A stretch of 64,000 nt of DNA from Caballeronia ptereochthonis (GTDB lineage Bacteria > Pseudomonadota > Gammaproteobacteria > Burkholderiales > Burkholderiaceae): contig NZ_FCOB02000015.1 in the NCBI RefSeq assembly GCF_001545075.1, positions 119,066-183,065 on the forward strand, read 5' to 3'. Positions 54,475-63,845 of the stretch are shown here, one piece after another. The translations under genes and the position numbers were made by a program. Every line of letters begins with the position of its first letter. Within the stretch, counting starts at the first letter, position 1. A model generated the notes under the pieces. The model saw nothing but the letters and a program-made list of their open reading frames with translations, ran no database searches and was not told where the DNA came from.

Positions 54475-57400
54475 ATGGCCAAATTCTTCATCGATCGCCC
54501 GATCTTCGCGTGGGTGATCGCGATCATCATGATGCTGGCGGGCATCGCGTCCGTCTCGTCATTGCCGGTCGCGCAGTATCCGACGATCGCGCCGCCTTCC
54601 ATTCAAATCAACGCCACGTATCCGGGCGCATCGGCGCAGACGGTGGAGAACACCGTCACGCAGGTGATCGAGCAGCAGATGAGCGGCCTGGATCACCTGC
54701 TGTACCTGTCCTCCACCTCCGATGACACCGGTACCGCGACCATCACGCTGACCTTCGCGGCGGGCACCAATGCCGACATCGCGCAGGTGCAGGTGCAGAA
54801 CAAGCTGCAGCTCGCGACGCCGAATCTGCCGCAGGTCGTGCAGCAGCTCGGCATCACGGTGGCGAAGTCGAGCAGCAGCTTCCTGCTCGTGCTGGCGTTC
54901 GTGTCGGAAGACGGGAGCATGAGCCGCGATGACCTTGCGAACTACGTGGCGTCGAACGTCCAGGACCCGATCAGCCGCCTGAACGGCGTCGGGACCGTGA
55001 CGCTGTTCGGCTCGCAGTACGCGATGCGCATCTGGCTCGATCCGAACAAGCTGACCAAGTTCAGCCTCACGCCGATCGACGTGCAGAACGCGCTGCAAGG
55101 CCAGAACGTGCAGGTCGCGGGCGGCCAGCTGGGCGGCACGCCCGCCGTGCCGGGCCAGTCCACGCAGGCGACCATCACCGAGGCGACCTTGCTGCGCACG
55201 CCCGAGCAGTTCGGCAACGTGCTCCTCAAGGTGAATCAGGACGGCTCGCAAGTGCGCATCAAGGATGTCGCGCGCGTCGATCTCGGCGGCGAGAACTTCA
55301 ATTTCGTGACCCAGTACAACGGCCGCCCGGCCGCCGGTTTCGGCATTCAGCTGGCGACCGGCGCGAATGCCCTCGCGACCGCGAATGCGGTGCGCGCGAA
55401 GGTGCAGGAGCTGTCGAAGTACTTCCCGCACGGCCTCGTCGTCAGGTATCCGTACGACACCACGCCTTTCGTGAAGCAGTCGATCTCCGACGTGGCGGTG
55501 ACGCTGTTCGAGGCCATCGTGCTGGTGTTCCTCGTGATGTATCTGTTCCTGCAGAACCTGCGGGCGACGCTGATTCCGACGATCGCGGTGCCGGTCGTGC
55601 TGCTCGGCACGTTCGCGATCATGGGGGCGGTCGGCTTTTCGATCAATACGCTGTCGATGTTCGGCCTCGTGCTCGCCATCGGCTTGCTCGTGGACGATGC
55701 GATCGTGGTCGTGGAGAACGTCGAGCGGGTGATGACCGAGGAGGGCTTGCCCCCGAAGGAGGCGACGCGCAAGGCGATGGGCCAGATCACCGGCGCGCTG
55801 GTCGGCGTGGCGCTGGTGCTGGCCGCGGTGTTCGTGCCGGTGGCCTTCACGGGCGGCTCGGTCGGCGCGATCTACCGCCAGTTCTCCCTCACGATCGTCT
55901 CCGCGATGGGCCTGTCGGTCCTGACCGCGATGATCCTGACCCCGGCATTGTGCGCGACGCTGCTCAAGCCGCTGCCGAAGGGGCACGAAGAGAAGACGAC
56001 GGGCTTCTTCGGCTGGTTCAACCGCACGTTCGCAAAGAGCCAGGAGAAGTACCACAGCGGTGTCGCTCATGTGCTCCGCCGCTCGGGACGGTTCATGATC
56101 GTCTATCTCGTGGTCATCGTCGCGGTGGGAATGCTGTTCAGCCGGCTGCCGAAGGCGTTCCTGCCCGACGAGGATCAGGGCACGATGTTCGTGCTCGTGT
56201 CGACGCCCGCCGGCTCCACGCAGGAAATGACGCAGCGCGCGCTGGACGATGTCGCCGATTACCTCCTGAAGAAGGAAGGCGCCGTCGTCGACTCGGTCTT
56301 CACGGTGAACGGCTACAGCTTCGCGGGCCGTGGCCAGAACTCGGGCCTCGTCTTCGTGCGGATGAAGGACTTCGATCTGCGCAAGAAGCCGGACGAAAAG
56401 GTGCAGGCCCTGGTGGGCCGCACGTACGGCCACTTCGCGAGCTACAAGAGCGCGCTCGTGTTCCCGGTGAATCCGCCGTCCATTCCGGAACTGGGCACGG
56501 CATCGGGCTTCGACTTCGAACTCCAGGATCGCGCGGGTCTCGGCCACGAGAAGCTCATGCAGGCGCGCGCAATATTGCTCGGCATGGCCGCGAAGGACCC
56601 GACGCTCGCGCAGGTGCGTCCGAACGGCCTGAACGACACCGCGCAATTCAAGGTGAGCATCGACCGCGAAAAGGCGCAGGCGCAGGGCGTCGATCCATCG
56701 ACGATCGACCAGACGTTCTCGATCGCTTGGGCGTCGAAGTACGTGAACAACTTCCTCGATACGGATAGCCGGATCAAGAAGGTGTACATGCAGGGCGACG
56801 CGCCGTTCCGCATGTCGCCGGAGAACGTCAACAGCTGGTATGTGCGCAATGCATCGGGCGCGATGGTGCCGTTCTCGTCGTTCGCGACGGGCGAATGGAG
56901 CTACGGGTCGCCCAAGCTCGAGCGCTACAACGGTCTTTCGGCGATCGAAATCCAGGGTGTCGCGGCGCCGGGCAAATCGACCGGTCAGGCGATGGCCGCG
57001 ATCGAGGCGCTCGCCGCGAAGCTGCCGGCGGGCATCGGCTACGAATGGACGGGCTTGTCGTATCAGCAGATCCAGTCCGGCTCGCAGGCGCCGATTCTTT
57101 ACGGCATCTCGATTCTCGTCGTGTTCCTGTGCCTCGCGGCGCTGTACGAAAGCTGGTCGATTCCGTTCTCTGTGATCATGGTCGTCCCGCTCGGCGTGAT
57201 CGGTGCGCTCGTGGCCGTGTCGCTGCGCGGTCTGGAGAACGACGTGTTCTTCCAGGTCGGCCTGCTCACCACCGTCGGCCTATCCGCGAAGAACGCGATT
57301 CTGATCGTCGAGTTCGCGCGCGATCTGCAGTTATCGCAAAAGATGGGCCCGATCGAGGCGGCGATGGAAGCGGCGCGCCTGCGTCTGCGCCCGATCCTGA

Positions 57401-57678
57401 TGACCTCGCTCGCCTTCATTCTCGGCACCTTGCCGCTCGCGATCAGCAACGGCGCGGGGGCGGCGAGCCAGCATGCGATCGGCACGGGCGTGATCGGCGG
57501 CATGGTTACCGCGACCTTCCTCGCGATCTTCATGGTGCCGATGTTCTTCGTCGTCGTGCGTGCGCACTTCGGCGGCGACAAGGAAGACGCGGGAGCGGCG
57601 CTCGCGCATTACGAGCAGCAACGCCGGGCTGAACAAGGCACGAAGGGTGGCAATGGCCCGGGCAACGAAGGACACTGA
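54475..57678 (+). CDS. RND multidrug efflux transporter, second operon
   Basis: A 1067-residue HAE1-type pump. The first 40 residues match the first operon's pump at 35 positions. The proton-relay residues sit at the same numbers (D407, D408 and K939). Porter and docking domains are complete, and no frameshift was seen. Charged C-terminal tail differs ([13 protein letters not shown] and so on). Substrate range may differ from that of the first pump because periplasmic loops carry many scattered substitutions. The channel gene starts one base after the stop. Confidence 0.97.
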   Translation: MAKFFIDRPIFAWVIAIIMMLAGIASVSSLPVAQYPTIAPPSIQINATYPGASAQTVENTVTQVIEQQMSGLDHLLYLSSTSDDTGTATITLTFAAGTNADIAQVQVQNKLQLATPNLPQVVQQLGITVAKSSSSFLLVLAFVSEDGSMSRDDLANYVASNVQDPISRLNGVGTVTLFGSQYAMRIWLDPNKLTKFSLTPIDVQNALQGQNVQVAGGQLGGTPAVPGQSTQATITEATLLRTPEQFGNVLLKVNQDGSQVRIKDVARVDLGGENFNFVTQYNGRPAAGFGIQLATGANALATANAVRAKVQELSKYFPHGLVVRYPYDTTPFVKQSISDVAVTLFEAIVLVFLVMYLFLQNLRATLIPTIAVPVVLLGTFAIMGAVGFSINTLSMFGLVLAIGLLVDDAIVVVENVERVMTEEGLPPKEATRKAMGQITGALVGVALVLAAVFVPVAFTGGSVGAIYRQFSLTIVSAMGLSVLTAMILTPALCATLLKPLPKGHEEKTTGFFGWFNRTFAKSQEKYHSGVAHVLRRSGRFMIVYLVVIVAVGMLFSRLPKAFLPDEDQGTMFVLVSTPAGSTQEMTQRALDDVADYLLKKEGAVVDSVFTVNGYSFAGRGQNSGLVFVRMKDFDLRKKPDEKVQALVGRTYGHFASYKSALVFPVNPPSIPELGTASGFDFELQDRAGLGHEKLMQARAILLGMAAKDPTLAQVRPNGLNDTAQFKVSIDREKAQAQGVDPSTIDQTFSIAWASKYVNNFLDTDSRIKKVYMQGDAPFRMSPENVNSWYVRNASGAMVPFSSFATGEWSYGSPKLERYNGLSAIEIQGVAAPGKSTGQAMAAIEALAAKLPAGIGYEWTGLSYQQIQSGSQAPILYGISILVVFLCLAALYESWSIPFSVIMVVPLGVIGALVAVSLRGLENDVFFQVGLLTTVGLSAKNAILIVEFARDLQLSQKMGPIEAAMEAARLRLRPILMTSLAFILGTLPLAISNGAGAASQHAIGTGVIGGMVTATFLAIFMVPMFFVVVRAHFGGDKEDAGAALAHYEQQRRAEQGTKGGNGPGNEGH

Positions 57679-57679
57679 A

Positions 57680-59146
57680 ATGCGTAGATTCTCCTTGATT
57701 GCAACGGCCATCGCGGCGCTGGCGACGGGTTGCACGATGACGCCGAAGTACGAGCGTCCCGCGCCGCCGGTATCGGCGAGCTTCCCGACGGGCAGCGCCT
57801 ACGCGGCGCAGCCGGGCGCGGCGGATGGCGGCGCGCGCAGCGCCCGGGGCGTGGCCGGCGCCGACGTCGGCTGGCGCGATTTCTTCGTCGATGCGCGGCT
57901 GCAACGGCTCATCGATATCGCGCTCGGGAACAATCGCGATTTGCGCGTCGCCGTGCTCAACGTCCAGGCCGCGCAGGCGCAGTACCGCATCGCGCGCTCG
58001 GAGCTGTTTCCGACGCTTGCGGCGCAGGCCGGCCAGTCGAAGCAGCGCACGCCGAAGGATCTGTCGCTCTTCAACCAGACGATCCAGAACACCTACTCGG
58101 TGGGTCTGAACGCGGCGTGGGAGATCGACCTGTTCGGTCGCGTGCAGAGCCTGAAGGATCAGGCGCTCGCGAAATACTTCGCGACGGCGTACGCGCGCAA
58201 GGCGGCCGAGATCTCGCTGGTCTCGCAGGTGGCAACGCAGTACCTGCAAGTGCTGCAAGCCGACGACCTGCTGAGCGTCACGCGGCAGACGCTCAGGAGC
58301 GCGCGCGATTCATACGGCATCGTGAAGCTCCAGTTCGACAACGGCACGGCTTCGGAGCTGGACCTGAGCCAGGCGCAAACGGTGATGGAGAGCGCCGCGG
58401 CGAATCTCCAGTCGCAGGAGCGCGCGCGGGCGCAGGCGGTCAACGCGCTGGTGCTGCTGCTGGGCGAGCCGATGCCGGGCGACTTGCCGGCCGGTCTCGC
58501 GCTCGACGGACAGAACCTGCTCACCGACATTCCGGCGGGGCTGCCGTCGGACCTGCTGCTGCGCCGTCCGGACATCATGGAGGCGGAGCAGAACCTGCTC
58601 GCCGCGAATGCGAACATCGGCGCGGCGCGCGCGGCGTTCTTTCCGAGCATCTCGCTGACGGGCAGCTTCGGCACGCTGAGCCCGTCGCTCGGCGGGCTGT
58701 TCAAGCCGGGCTCGGCGGCGTGGAGCTTCGCGCCGACGATCACGCTGCCTCTATTCCAGGGCGGGCAGAATCTAGCGAATCTCGATCTTGCGAACATCCA
58801 GAAGAAGATCGAGATCGCGAACTATGAGAAGGCGATTCAGTCGGCTTTCCGCGACGTGGCCGACGGGCTGGCCGCGCGCGGCACCTACGATCAGCAGATC
58901 GCGGCGTTGGAGCGCGATACGGCCGCGCAGCAGCGGCGGCTGGATCTGTCGACGCTGCGCTACAAGCAGGGCGTCGATAGCTATCTCGGCGTATTGACGG
59001 CGCAGCAGGATCTCTATTCGGTGCAGCAGACGCTCATCACCGCGCGCACGCAGCGGCTCGCCAATCTCGTGACGTTGTATCAGGCGCTCGGCGGCGGGTG
59101 GGTCGAGCGGACCGGGGATCAGCCGCGCGCGGCGGATGCGGGCTAG
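57680..59146 (+). CDS. Outer-membrane efflux channel lipoprotein, second operon
   Basis: A 488-residue OprM/NodT-type channel. The lipobox is LATGC (Cys near 18). The two OEP repeats show WRDFFVDARLQRLIDIAL, YSVGLNAAWEIDLFGR, RPDIMEAEQNLLAANANIGAARAAFFP and YKQGVDSYLGVLTAQQDLYSVQQ, parallel to the first operon. It is about 20 residues shorter, mainly at the C-terminus. It completes the second tripartite pump. Confidence 0.96.
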   Translation: MRRFSLIATAIAALATGCTMTPKYERPAPPVSASFPTGSAYAAQPGAADGGARSARGVAGADVGWRDFFVDARLQRLIDIALGNNRDLRVAVLNVQAAQAQYRIARSELFPTLAAQAGQSKQRTPKDLSLFNQTIQNTYSVGLNAAWEIDLFGRVQSLKDQALAKYFATAYARKAAEISLVSQVATQYLQVLQADDLLSVTRQTLRSARDSYGIVKLQFDNGTASELDLSQAQTVMESAAANLQSQERARAQAVNALVLLLGEPMPGDLPAGLALDGQNLLTDIPAGLPSDLLLRRPDIMEAEQNLLAANANIGAARAAFFPSISLTGSFGTLSPSLGGLFKPGSAAWSFAPTITLPLFQGGQNLANLDLANIQKKIEIANYEKAIQSAFRDVADGLAARGTYDQQIAALERDTAAQQRRLDLSTLRYKQGVDSYLGVLTAQQDLYSVQQTLITARTQRLANLVTLYQALGGGWVERTGDQPRAADAG

Positions 59147-59213
59147 CGCGCCGTTTCTGCGTTGAGCTGGTGCAGCACCCCGGGCGTTCGATATCAGCGC
59201 CTGGGACACGATC

Positions 59214-59243
59214 AAAAAAAACGCCGCGGCTCCCACCGCGGCG
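59214..59243 (-). terminator. Intrinsic terminator after the NCS2 permease gene
   Basis: On the minus strand, CGCCGCGG (59243-59236) pairs with CCGCGGCG (59229-59222) and is followed by eight T's (59221-59214). Confidence 0.9.
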
Positions 59244-59286
59244 CATAACGCAAACAGCCAGCAAGCACTTCCAGGGTACGACTTCC

Positions 59287-60678
59287 TTAGTGCGCGTCTC
59301 CCGCGTGGGCCGCGCCATCGAACTCATGTGCGGCTTCGCGGATCTCGCGTCGCGCCGCGCGCTCCTTGCGCACGCCGTTGAACACGATATTCAGAATCAC
59401 CGCCGACACCGAAGCCAGCAGAATCCCGCTGTGAAGAATCGGCTCCAGCGCGTGCGGCAGTTGCGTGAAGAACTTCGGCGCGACGACCGGCACCATGCCC
59501 ATTCCCACGCTCACCGCGACGATGAACAGATTGTGATGGTTCTTCGAGAAGTCCACGCGCGACAGCGTCTTGATGCCGTTCGCCGCAACCATGCCGAACA
59601 TCACGATGCCCGCGCCGCCCAGCACGAACGGCGGCACCGAAGCCACGACCTGCGCCATCTTCGGAAAGAGGCCGAGCACGACGAGGATCACGCCGCCGGT
59701 CGCGCAGACGAAGCGGCTCTTCACGCCCGTCACGCCGATCAGGCCGACGTTCTGCGAAAACGACGTATGCGGGAACGAGTTGAAGAGGCCGCCGATCAGC
59801 GTGCCGAGACCGTCGACGCGCAGGCCGCGCACGAGCGCCTTCTGATCGACCGGACGCTCGACCAGATCGCCGACCGCGAGGAACATGCCGGTCGATTCGA
59901 TGAAGGTCACGAACATGACGATGACCATCGTCGCCACGGAGAGCGCATCGAAATGCGGCATGCCGAAATGGAACGGCAGCACGATGCCGACCCACGGCGC
60001 GTGCGCGACGCCGTCCATGTTCACGCGGCCGAGCATCGCGGCGATGATGAAGCCCGCGACGATGCCGAGCAGCACCGAAATATTCGCGATGAAGCCGCGC
60101 GCGAACTTGTTGATGAGCAGGATCAGCGAGAGCACGACGAGCGAGAGCAGCAGATACACGGGATTGCCGTAATCGGGATTGCCGACGCCGCCCGCCGCCC
60201 AGTTGATGCCGACGCCCATCAGCGAGAGGCCGATGACCGCGATCACCGTGCCGACCACGACCGGCGGGAAGAAGCGCAGGAGCTTGCCGATCATCGGCGC
60301 AAGGAAGATGCCGATCACGCCCGCCGCGATGGTCGCGCCGAATACGTCGAGAATGCCGAGCGAGGGATTGGTGCCGATCGCGACCATCGGGCCGACGGCG
60401 GCGAACGTGCAGCCCATGATGACGGGCAGGCGAATACCGAAGATCCACAGCCCGAGCGTCTGAATCAGAGTGGCGATACCGCATGAGAACAAATCCGCGC
60501 TGATGAGAAACGCGACCTGGTCTTTCGGCAGGTTCATCGCTGCGCCGAGAATCAGCGGCACCGCGACCGCGCCCGCGTACATCACGAGAACGTGCTGTAT
60601 GCCGAGGGTCAGCAGTTGACCGGCGGGCAGCCGTTCGTCGCACGGATGCACGGACGGTTTCACCGAACTTGAAGCCAT
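59287..60678 (-). CDS. NCS2-family nucleobase:cation symporter
   Basis: A 463-residue inner-membrane permease of the nucleobase-ascorbate (NCS2) family, with about 14 helices. The conserved core is visible: GIQHVLVMYAGAVAVPLILG near 26-45, FVTFIESTGMFLAVGD near 265 (substrate-site Glu), and FNSFPHTSFSQNVGLIGVTGVKSR near 310-335 (the NCS2 signature with the second substrate Gln/Asn). A short His/Ala-rich tail ends the protein. The E/QN pattern suits a xanthine or uric acid carrier more than uracil, but the substrate is not certain. AAAGGAG precedes the ATG at 60678. Confidence 0.9.
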   Translation of the reverse strand: MASSSVKPSVHPCDERLPAGQLLTLGIQHVLVMYAGAVAVPLILGAAMNLPKDQVAFLISADLFSCGIATLIQTLGLWIFGIRLPVIMGCTFAAVGPMVAIGTNPSLGILDVFGATIAAGVIGIFLAPMIGKLLRFFPPVVVGTVIAVIGLSLMGVGINWAAGGVGNPDYGNPVYLLLSLVVLSLILLINKFARGFIANISVLLGIVAGFIIAAMLGRVNMDGVAHAPWVGIVLPFHFGMPHFDALSVATMVIVMFVTFIESTGMFLAVGDLVERPVDQKALVRGLRVDGLGTLIGGLFNSFPHTSFSQNVGLIGVTGVKSRFVCATGGVILVVLGLFPKMAQVVASVPPFVLGGAGIVMFGMVAANGIKTLSRVDFSKNHHNLFIVAVSVGMGMVPVVAPKFFTQLPHALEPILHSGILLASVSAVILNIVFNGVRKERAARREIREAAHEFDGAAHAGDAH

Positions 60679-61014
60679 GTCTCTCTCCTTTATAGCCTTT
60701 CCATTTGAATGGCCTCCAAGGTAAGTGCATCGGAAAGCATGAACAAGACCGCGCGGCGCTATACGTCGCGTTCGCCCGACGATATGGATTTCGCGCGCCA
60801 TCCTTGGCGCAAACGTGCGCAAGCCTTTGCCACAAGGGGTTGGACGCATGACGAGGGAATTTTGTCGTGTGACGAAAGGCCGCTTTGTTCCGACGCTCGT
60901 TATGATGTGCATCACGCCGCGCGTATAGTCCGTTTTTCGTCTTCCCCGCGCGTTGGCGGGGTAAACCCCCGTTTTACGCGTTTTCCCTAACGTCATTTCA
61001 CGCTCGAAAATCCC
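60679..61014. promoter_or_regulatory. Divergent region between the NCS2 permease and FGGY kinase genes
   Basis: 336 bp with no gene. On the kinase side TATAGT (60924-60929) may be a -10 box, with TTATGA 18 bases upstream as a weak -35. A CCCCGC...GCGGGG hairpin (about 60947-60964) lies in the kinase leader. The ATGTGCATCAC stretch near 60904 faintly resembles a CRP half-site, but too weakly to claim. Confidence 0.4.
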
Positions 61015-62472
61015 ATGCGTTTTCTCGGCATCGATCTCGGTACGGGCTCCCTCAAACTCGCCATCGTCGACGAAGACGGACGCGAAGTCGCCTTCTCGAG
61101 CGCTGCCTATGCCGTGACGAGCGCGCACCCCGGCTGGGCTGAAACGCCGCCCGATGCGTGGTACTCGGCGCTCGTGAATGCCGCATCGCGCCTGCCCGCG
61201 AACGAGCGCGAGGCGGTGAGCGCGATCGGCTTTTCCGGGCAGATGCACGGCGTCGTGCCGACCGCCGCCGACGGCCGCGCGCTGCGCGCCGCGATGCTCT
61301 GGCCCGACACGCGCGCGCGCGATCTGCTCGACGCGTGGCCCGAGCCGCAGCCGAATCCCGTGGCGCCGGGCATGGCCGGGCCGTTACTGCGCTGGCTCGC
61401 GCTGAACGAGCCTCAGGTCGCGGCCGACACGCGCTGGGCGTTGCAGCCGAAGGACTGGCTGCGCGCGAGGCTCGGCGGCGCCGCTTTTGCCAGCTTCCTC
61501 ACCGATCCGTCGGACGCTTGCGCGACCGCGCTTGGCCGCCCTTCAGGCGAATGGGACGACGCGCTCATCGACAGGCTCGGCTTGCCGCGCGCGTGGTTCG
61601 CGCCGCTTGCGGCGTCGCACGAGCGGGCCGGTGCGCTGTCGGAGCAAGCGGCGTCGGCGCTCGGCTTGCGCGCGGGCATTCCGATGGCCGTCGGCGCGGG
61701 CGATACGCCGTGCGCCGCGCTCGGCAGCGGTTTGTCCTCCGATGGCGATGCGCTCCTCACCACCGGCACAGGCGGCCAGATCGTCGTGATGTGCGCCGCC
61801 GCGCCCGCGCCGGTGCACGGCTTGCACACATACCGCTCCGCGACCGGCGCGTGGTATCGCATGGCGGCGATGCAGAACGTCGGCGTCGCGCTCGAAGCGG
61901 TGCGCGGCTGGCTCGGCTACGCATCGTGGCCCGAAGCCTACGACGATGCGTTCGCCGCAAACGCCAGCGCATCCGTGAGCTTTCTGCCGTATCTGAGCGG
62001 CGAGCGTTCGCCGTGGATGAACCCGGACGCGCGCGGCGGCTGGCTCGGACTCGGTCTCGACGACACCCGCGGCACGATGATGCGCGCCGCGTTCGAGGGC
62101 GTGGCATTCGCCTTGCGTGCGGGACTGGACGCCATTCGGGGCAACCTGGGCGAGCACGGCACCACGCTCGACTCGATGCGTCTCGCGGGCGGCGGCTCGG
62201 TCGATCCACGCTGGCGGCAACTGCTCGCCGACGCACTGCGCGTCGAACTGCACGCGGTGGATTGCCCGAACGCGGCGACGCGCGGCGCGGCGATCCTCGG
62301 CGGCATCGCGGCGGGCCACTGGCGCGTGGACGACCTCGCATCGCTCGCGCCCGCGGCGACGCTCGCCGCGACGCCCCGGGCAAACGCATCGCTCGATGAA
62401 CGGATCGCGCGTTTCATCGGTCTGTACAAGCGCGCCGAAGACTGGTTCGCACCGCGGCGCGAGAGCGCTTAA
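61015..62472 (+). CDS. FGGY-family carbohydrate kinase, xylulokinase-like
   Basis: A 485-residue sugar kinase with the two actin-like domains of the FGGY family. The N-terminal phosphate loop is GIDLGTGSLKLAIVDEDG (5-22). The sugar-site segment GFSGQMHGVV (73-82) with Met-His-Gly is characteristic of D-xylulokinases. The second domain shows GAGDTPCAALGSG, LLTTGTGGQ, LPYLSGERSPWMNPDARGGWLGL near 325 and AGGGSVDPRWRQLLAD. It should phosphorylate D-xylulose or a related ketose with ATP. The next gene encodes an AGE-family isomerase that could supply the ketose. Confidence 0.9.
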   Translation: MRFLGIDLGTGSLKLAIVDEDGREVAFSSAAYAVTSAHPGWAETPPDAWYSALVNAASRLPANEREAVSAIGFSGQMHGVVPTAADGRALRAAMLWPDTRARDLLDAWPEPQPNPVAPGMAGPLLRWLALNEPQVAADTRWALQPKDWLRARLGGAAFASFLTDPSDACATALGRPSGEWDDALIDRLGLPRAWFAPLAASHERAGALSEQAASALGLRAGIPMAVGAGDTPCAALGSGLSSDGDALLTTGTGGQIVVMCAAAPAPVHGLHTYRSATGAWYRMAAMQNVGVALEAVRGWLGYASWPEAYDDAFAANASASVSFLPYLSGERSPWMNPDARGGWLGLGLDDTRGTMMRAAFEGVAFALRAGLDAIRGNLGEHGTTLDSMRLAGGGSVDPRWRQLLADALRVELHAVDCPNAATRGAAILGGIAAGHWRVDDLASLAPAATLAATPRANASLDERIARFIGLYKRAEDWFAPRRESA

Positions 62473-62513
62473 ACTTTCGTACCCTTAATTCCGACGCAAT
62501 ATGCGGCGGGGAC

Positions 62514-62532
62514 TATGAAGCGGCGCTTCATA
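62514..62532. repeat. 19-bp palindrome between kinase and isomerase genes
   Basis: TATGAAGC-GGC-GCTTCATA is a perfect inverted repeat with 8-bp arms, 49 bases before the isomerase ATG. It could be an operator or an mRNA hairpin; it has no T run. Confidence 0.6.
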
Positions 62533-62580
62533 TGAGCCGCAAGTGATGCTCGCTTCGTCAAGACAACATCGAATTCAGCC

Positions 62581-63807
62581 ATGCCCGCACCCGAACCGTC
62601 CACACCCGCGTTGCACCCCGATTTCCGCTCGCGCGCGTTCCTGCTCGATCACGCGTTGCGCACGATGACCTTCTATCACCCGCACTGCATGGACCCGGCG
62701 GGCGGCTTCTACCACTACTACAAGAACGACGGCACGATCTACGACCGCACATCGCGGCATCTCGTGTCGAGCACGCGCTTCGTCTTCAACTATGCGATGG
62801 CGCACAAGCACTTCGGCCTCGATGAATATCGCGGCGGCGTGGTGCACGGCATCGAGTATCTGCGCGAGGTTCATCGCAATCCGCGGACGGGCGGCTATGC
62901 GTGGACGCTCGATGGCCGCGACGTCACCGATGCGACCAACCATTGCTACGGCCTCGCGTTCGTCGTGCTCGCGTATGCGAAGGCGATCGAAGCCGGACTC
63001 GACGAAGCGCGCGCCTATCTCGACGAAACCTGGGAGCTGATGGACACGCGCTTCTGGGACGCGGCGCACGGCCTCTACAAGGACGAAGCGAGCGAGGACT
63101 GGCAGGTGTCCGGCTATCGCGGCCAGAACGCGAACATGCATAGCTGCGAGGCGATGCTCGCCGCGTACGAAGCGACCGGCGAAGCGCGCTATCTCGATCG
63201 CGCGGCGCTGCTCGCGGACAACATGGTGAACCGCCAGGCGAGCCTCGCGGGCGGTCTCGTGTGGGAGCACTACAAGCCGGACTGGTCGATCGACTGGGAC
63301 TACAACAAGGGCGACCGCAGCAACATCTTCAGGCCGTGGGGCTTTCAGCCCGGGCATCAGACGGAATGGGCGAAGCTTCTGCTGATCCTCGACCGTCACC
63401 GGCCCGAGGCGTGGCATCTCACGCGTGCGCGCGAATTGTTCGATCGGGCGCTGGAACTGTCGTGGGATCACGAGCATGGCGGCATGGTCTATGGCTTCGA
63501 TCCCGACGGCAAGTTCTACGACGAGGACAAGTATTTCTGGGTTCAGGCGGAGTCGCTCGCTGCTGCGGCCCTGCTCGCGGATCGCGCGCAGCGCGATGGC
63601 GACGCCGCGCTCGCCGCGCGCTACTGGAGCGATTACGAGCGCCTGTGGCGCTATGGCTGGGAGCATTTCGTCGATCACAAGTGGGGGGCGTGGTATCGCA
63701 TCCTCACGCGCGACAACCGCCAGTACAGCGACGAGAAGAGCCCCGCCGGCAAGACCGACTATCACACGATGGGCGCATGCTACGAAGTGCTCAACGTCGT
63801 GCGCTGA
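62581..63807 (+). CDS. AGE-family sugar isomerase/epimerase (mannose isomerase-like)
   Basis: A 408-residue (alpha/alpha)6-barrel enzyme of the N-acylglucosamine 2-epimerase family, closer to YihS/mannose isomerases than to GlcNAc epimerases. Signs are SSTRFVFNYAMAHKHFG near 62-78, NANMHSCEAMLAAYEATGE near 184, RPWGFQPGHQTEWAKLLL near 251 (catalytic His), WVQAESLAAAALLADRA near 320 and DYHTMGACYEVLNVVR at the end (second His). Such enzymes interconvert mannose, fructose and glucose, and several also act on D-lyxose/D-xylulose. With the FGGY kinase upstream, an aldose-to-ketose-to-ketose-phosphate pathway is likely. The substrate is inferred, not shown. Confidence 0.9.
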   Translation: MPAPEPSTPALHPDFRSRAFLLDHALRTMTFYHPHCMDPAGGFYHYYKNDGTIYDRTSRHLVSSTRFVFNYAMAHKHFGLDEYRGGVVHGIEYLREVHRNPRTGGYAWTLDGRDVTDATNHCYGLAFVVLAYAKAIEAGLDEARAYLDETWELMDTRFWDAAHGLYKDEASEDWQVSGYRGQNANMHSCEAMLAAYEATGEARYLDRAALLADNMVNRQASLAGGLVWEHYKPDWSIDWDYNKGDRSNIFRPWGFQPGHQTEWAKLLLILDRHRPEAWHLTRARELFDRALELSWDHEHGGMVYGFDPDGKFYDEDKYFWVQAESLAAAALLADRAQRDGDAALAARYWSDYERLWRYGWEHFVDHKWGAWYRILTRDNRQYSDEKSPAGKTDYHTMGACYEVLNVVR

Positions 63808-63845
63808 GACGGAATCCGCATCACCGAAACTCAAGGAGCTGAACG

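Noticed and set aside
47918..57678. Sequence-assembly duplication of the efflux operon
   Set aside because: The two copies differ at many codons, have different intergenic regions and different protein tails, so they are distinct genes and not a duplicated read.
60900..60930. CRP site before the FGGY kinase gene
   Set aside because: Only one half of the TGTGA-N6-TCACA pattern is loosely matched, too weak to list as a site.
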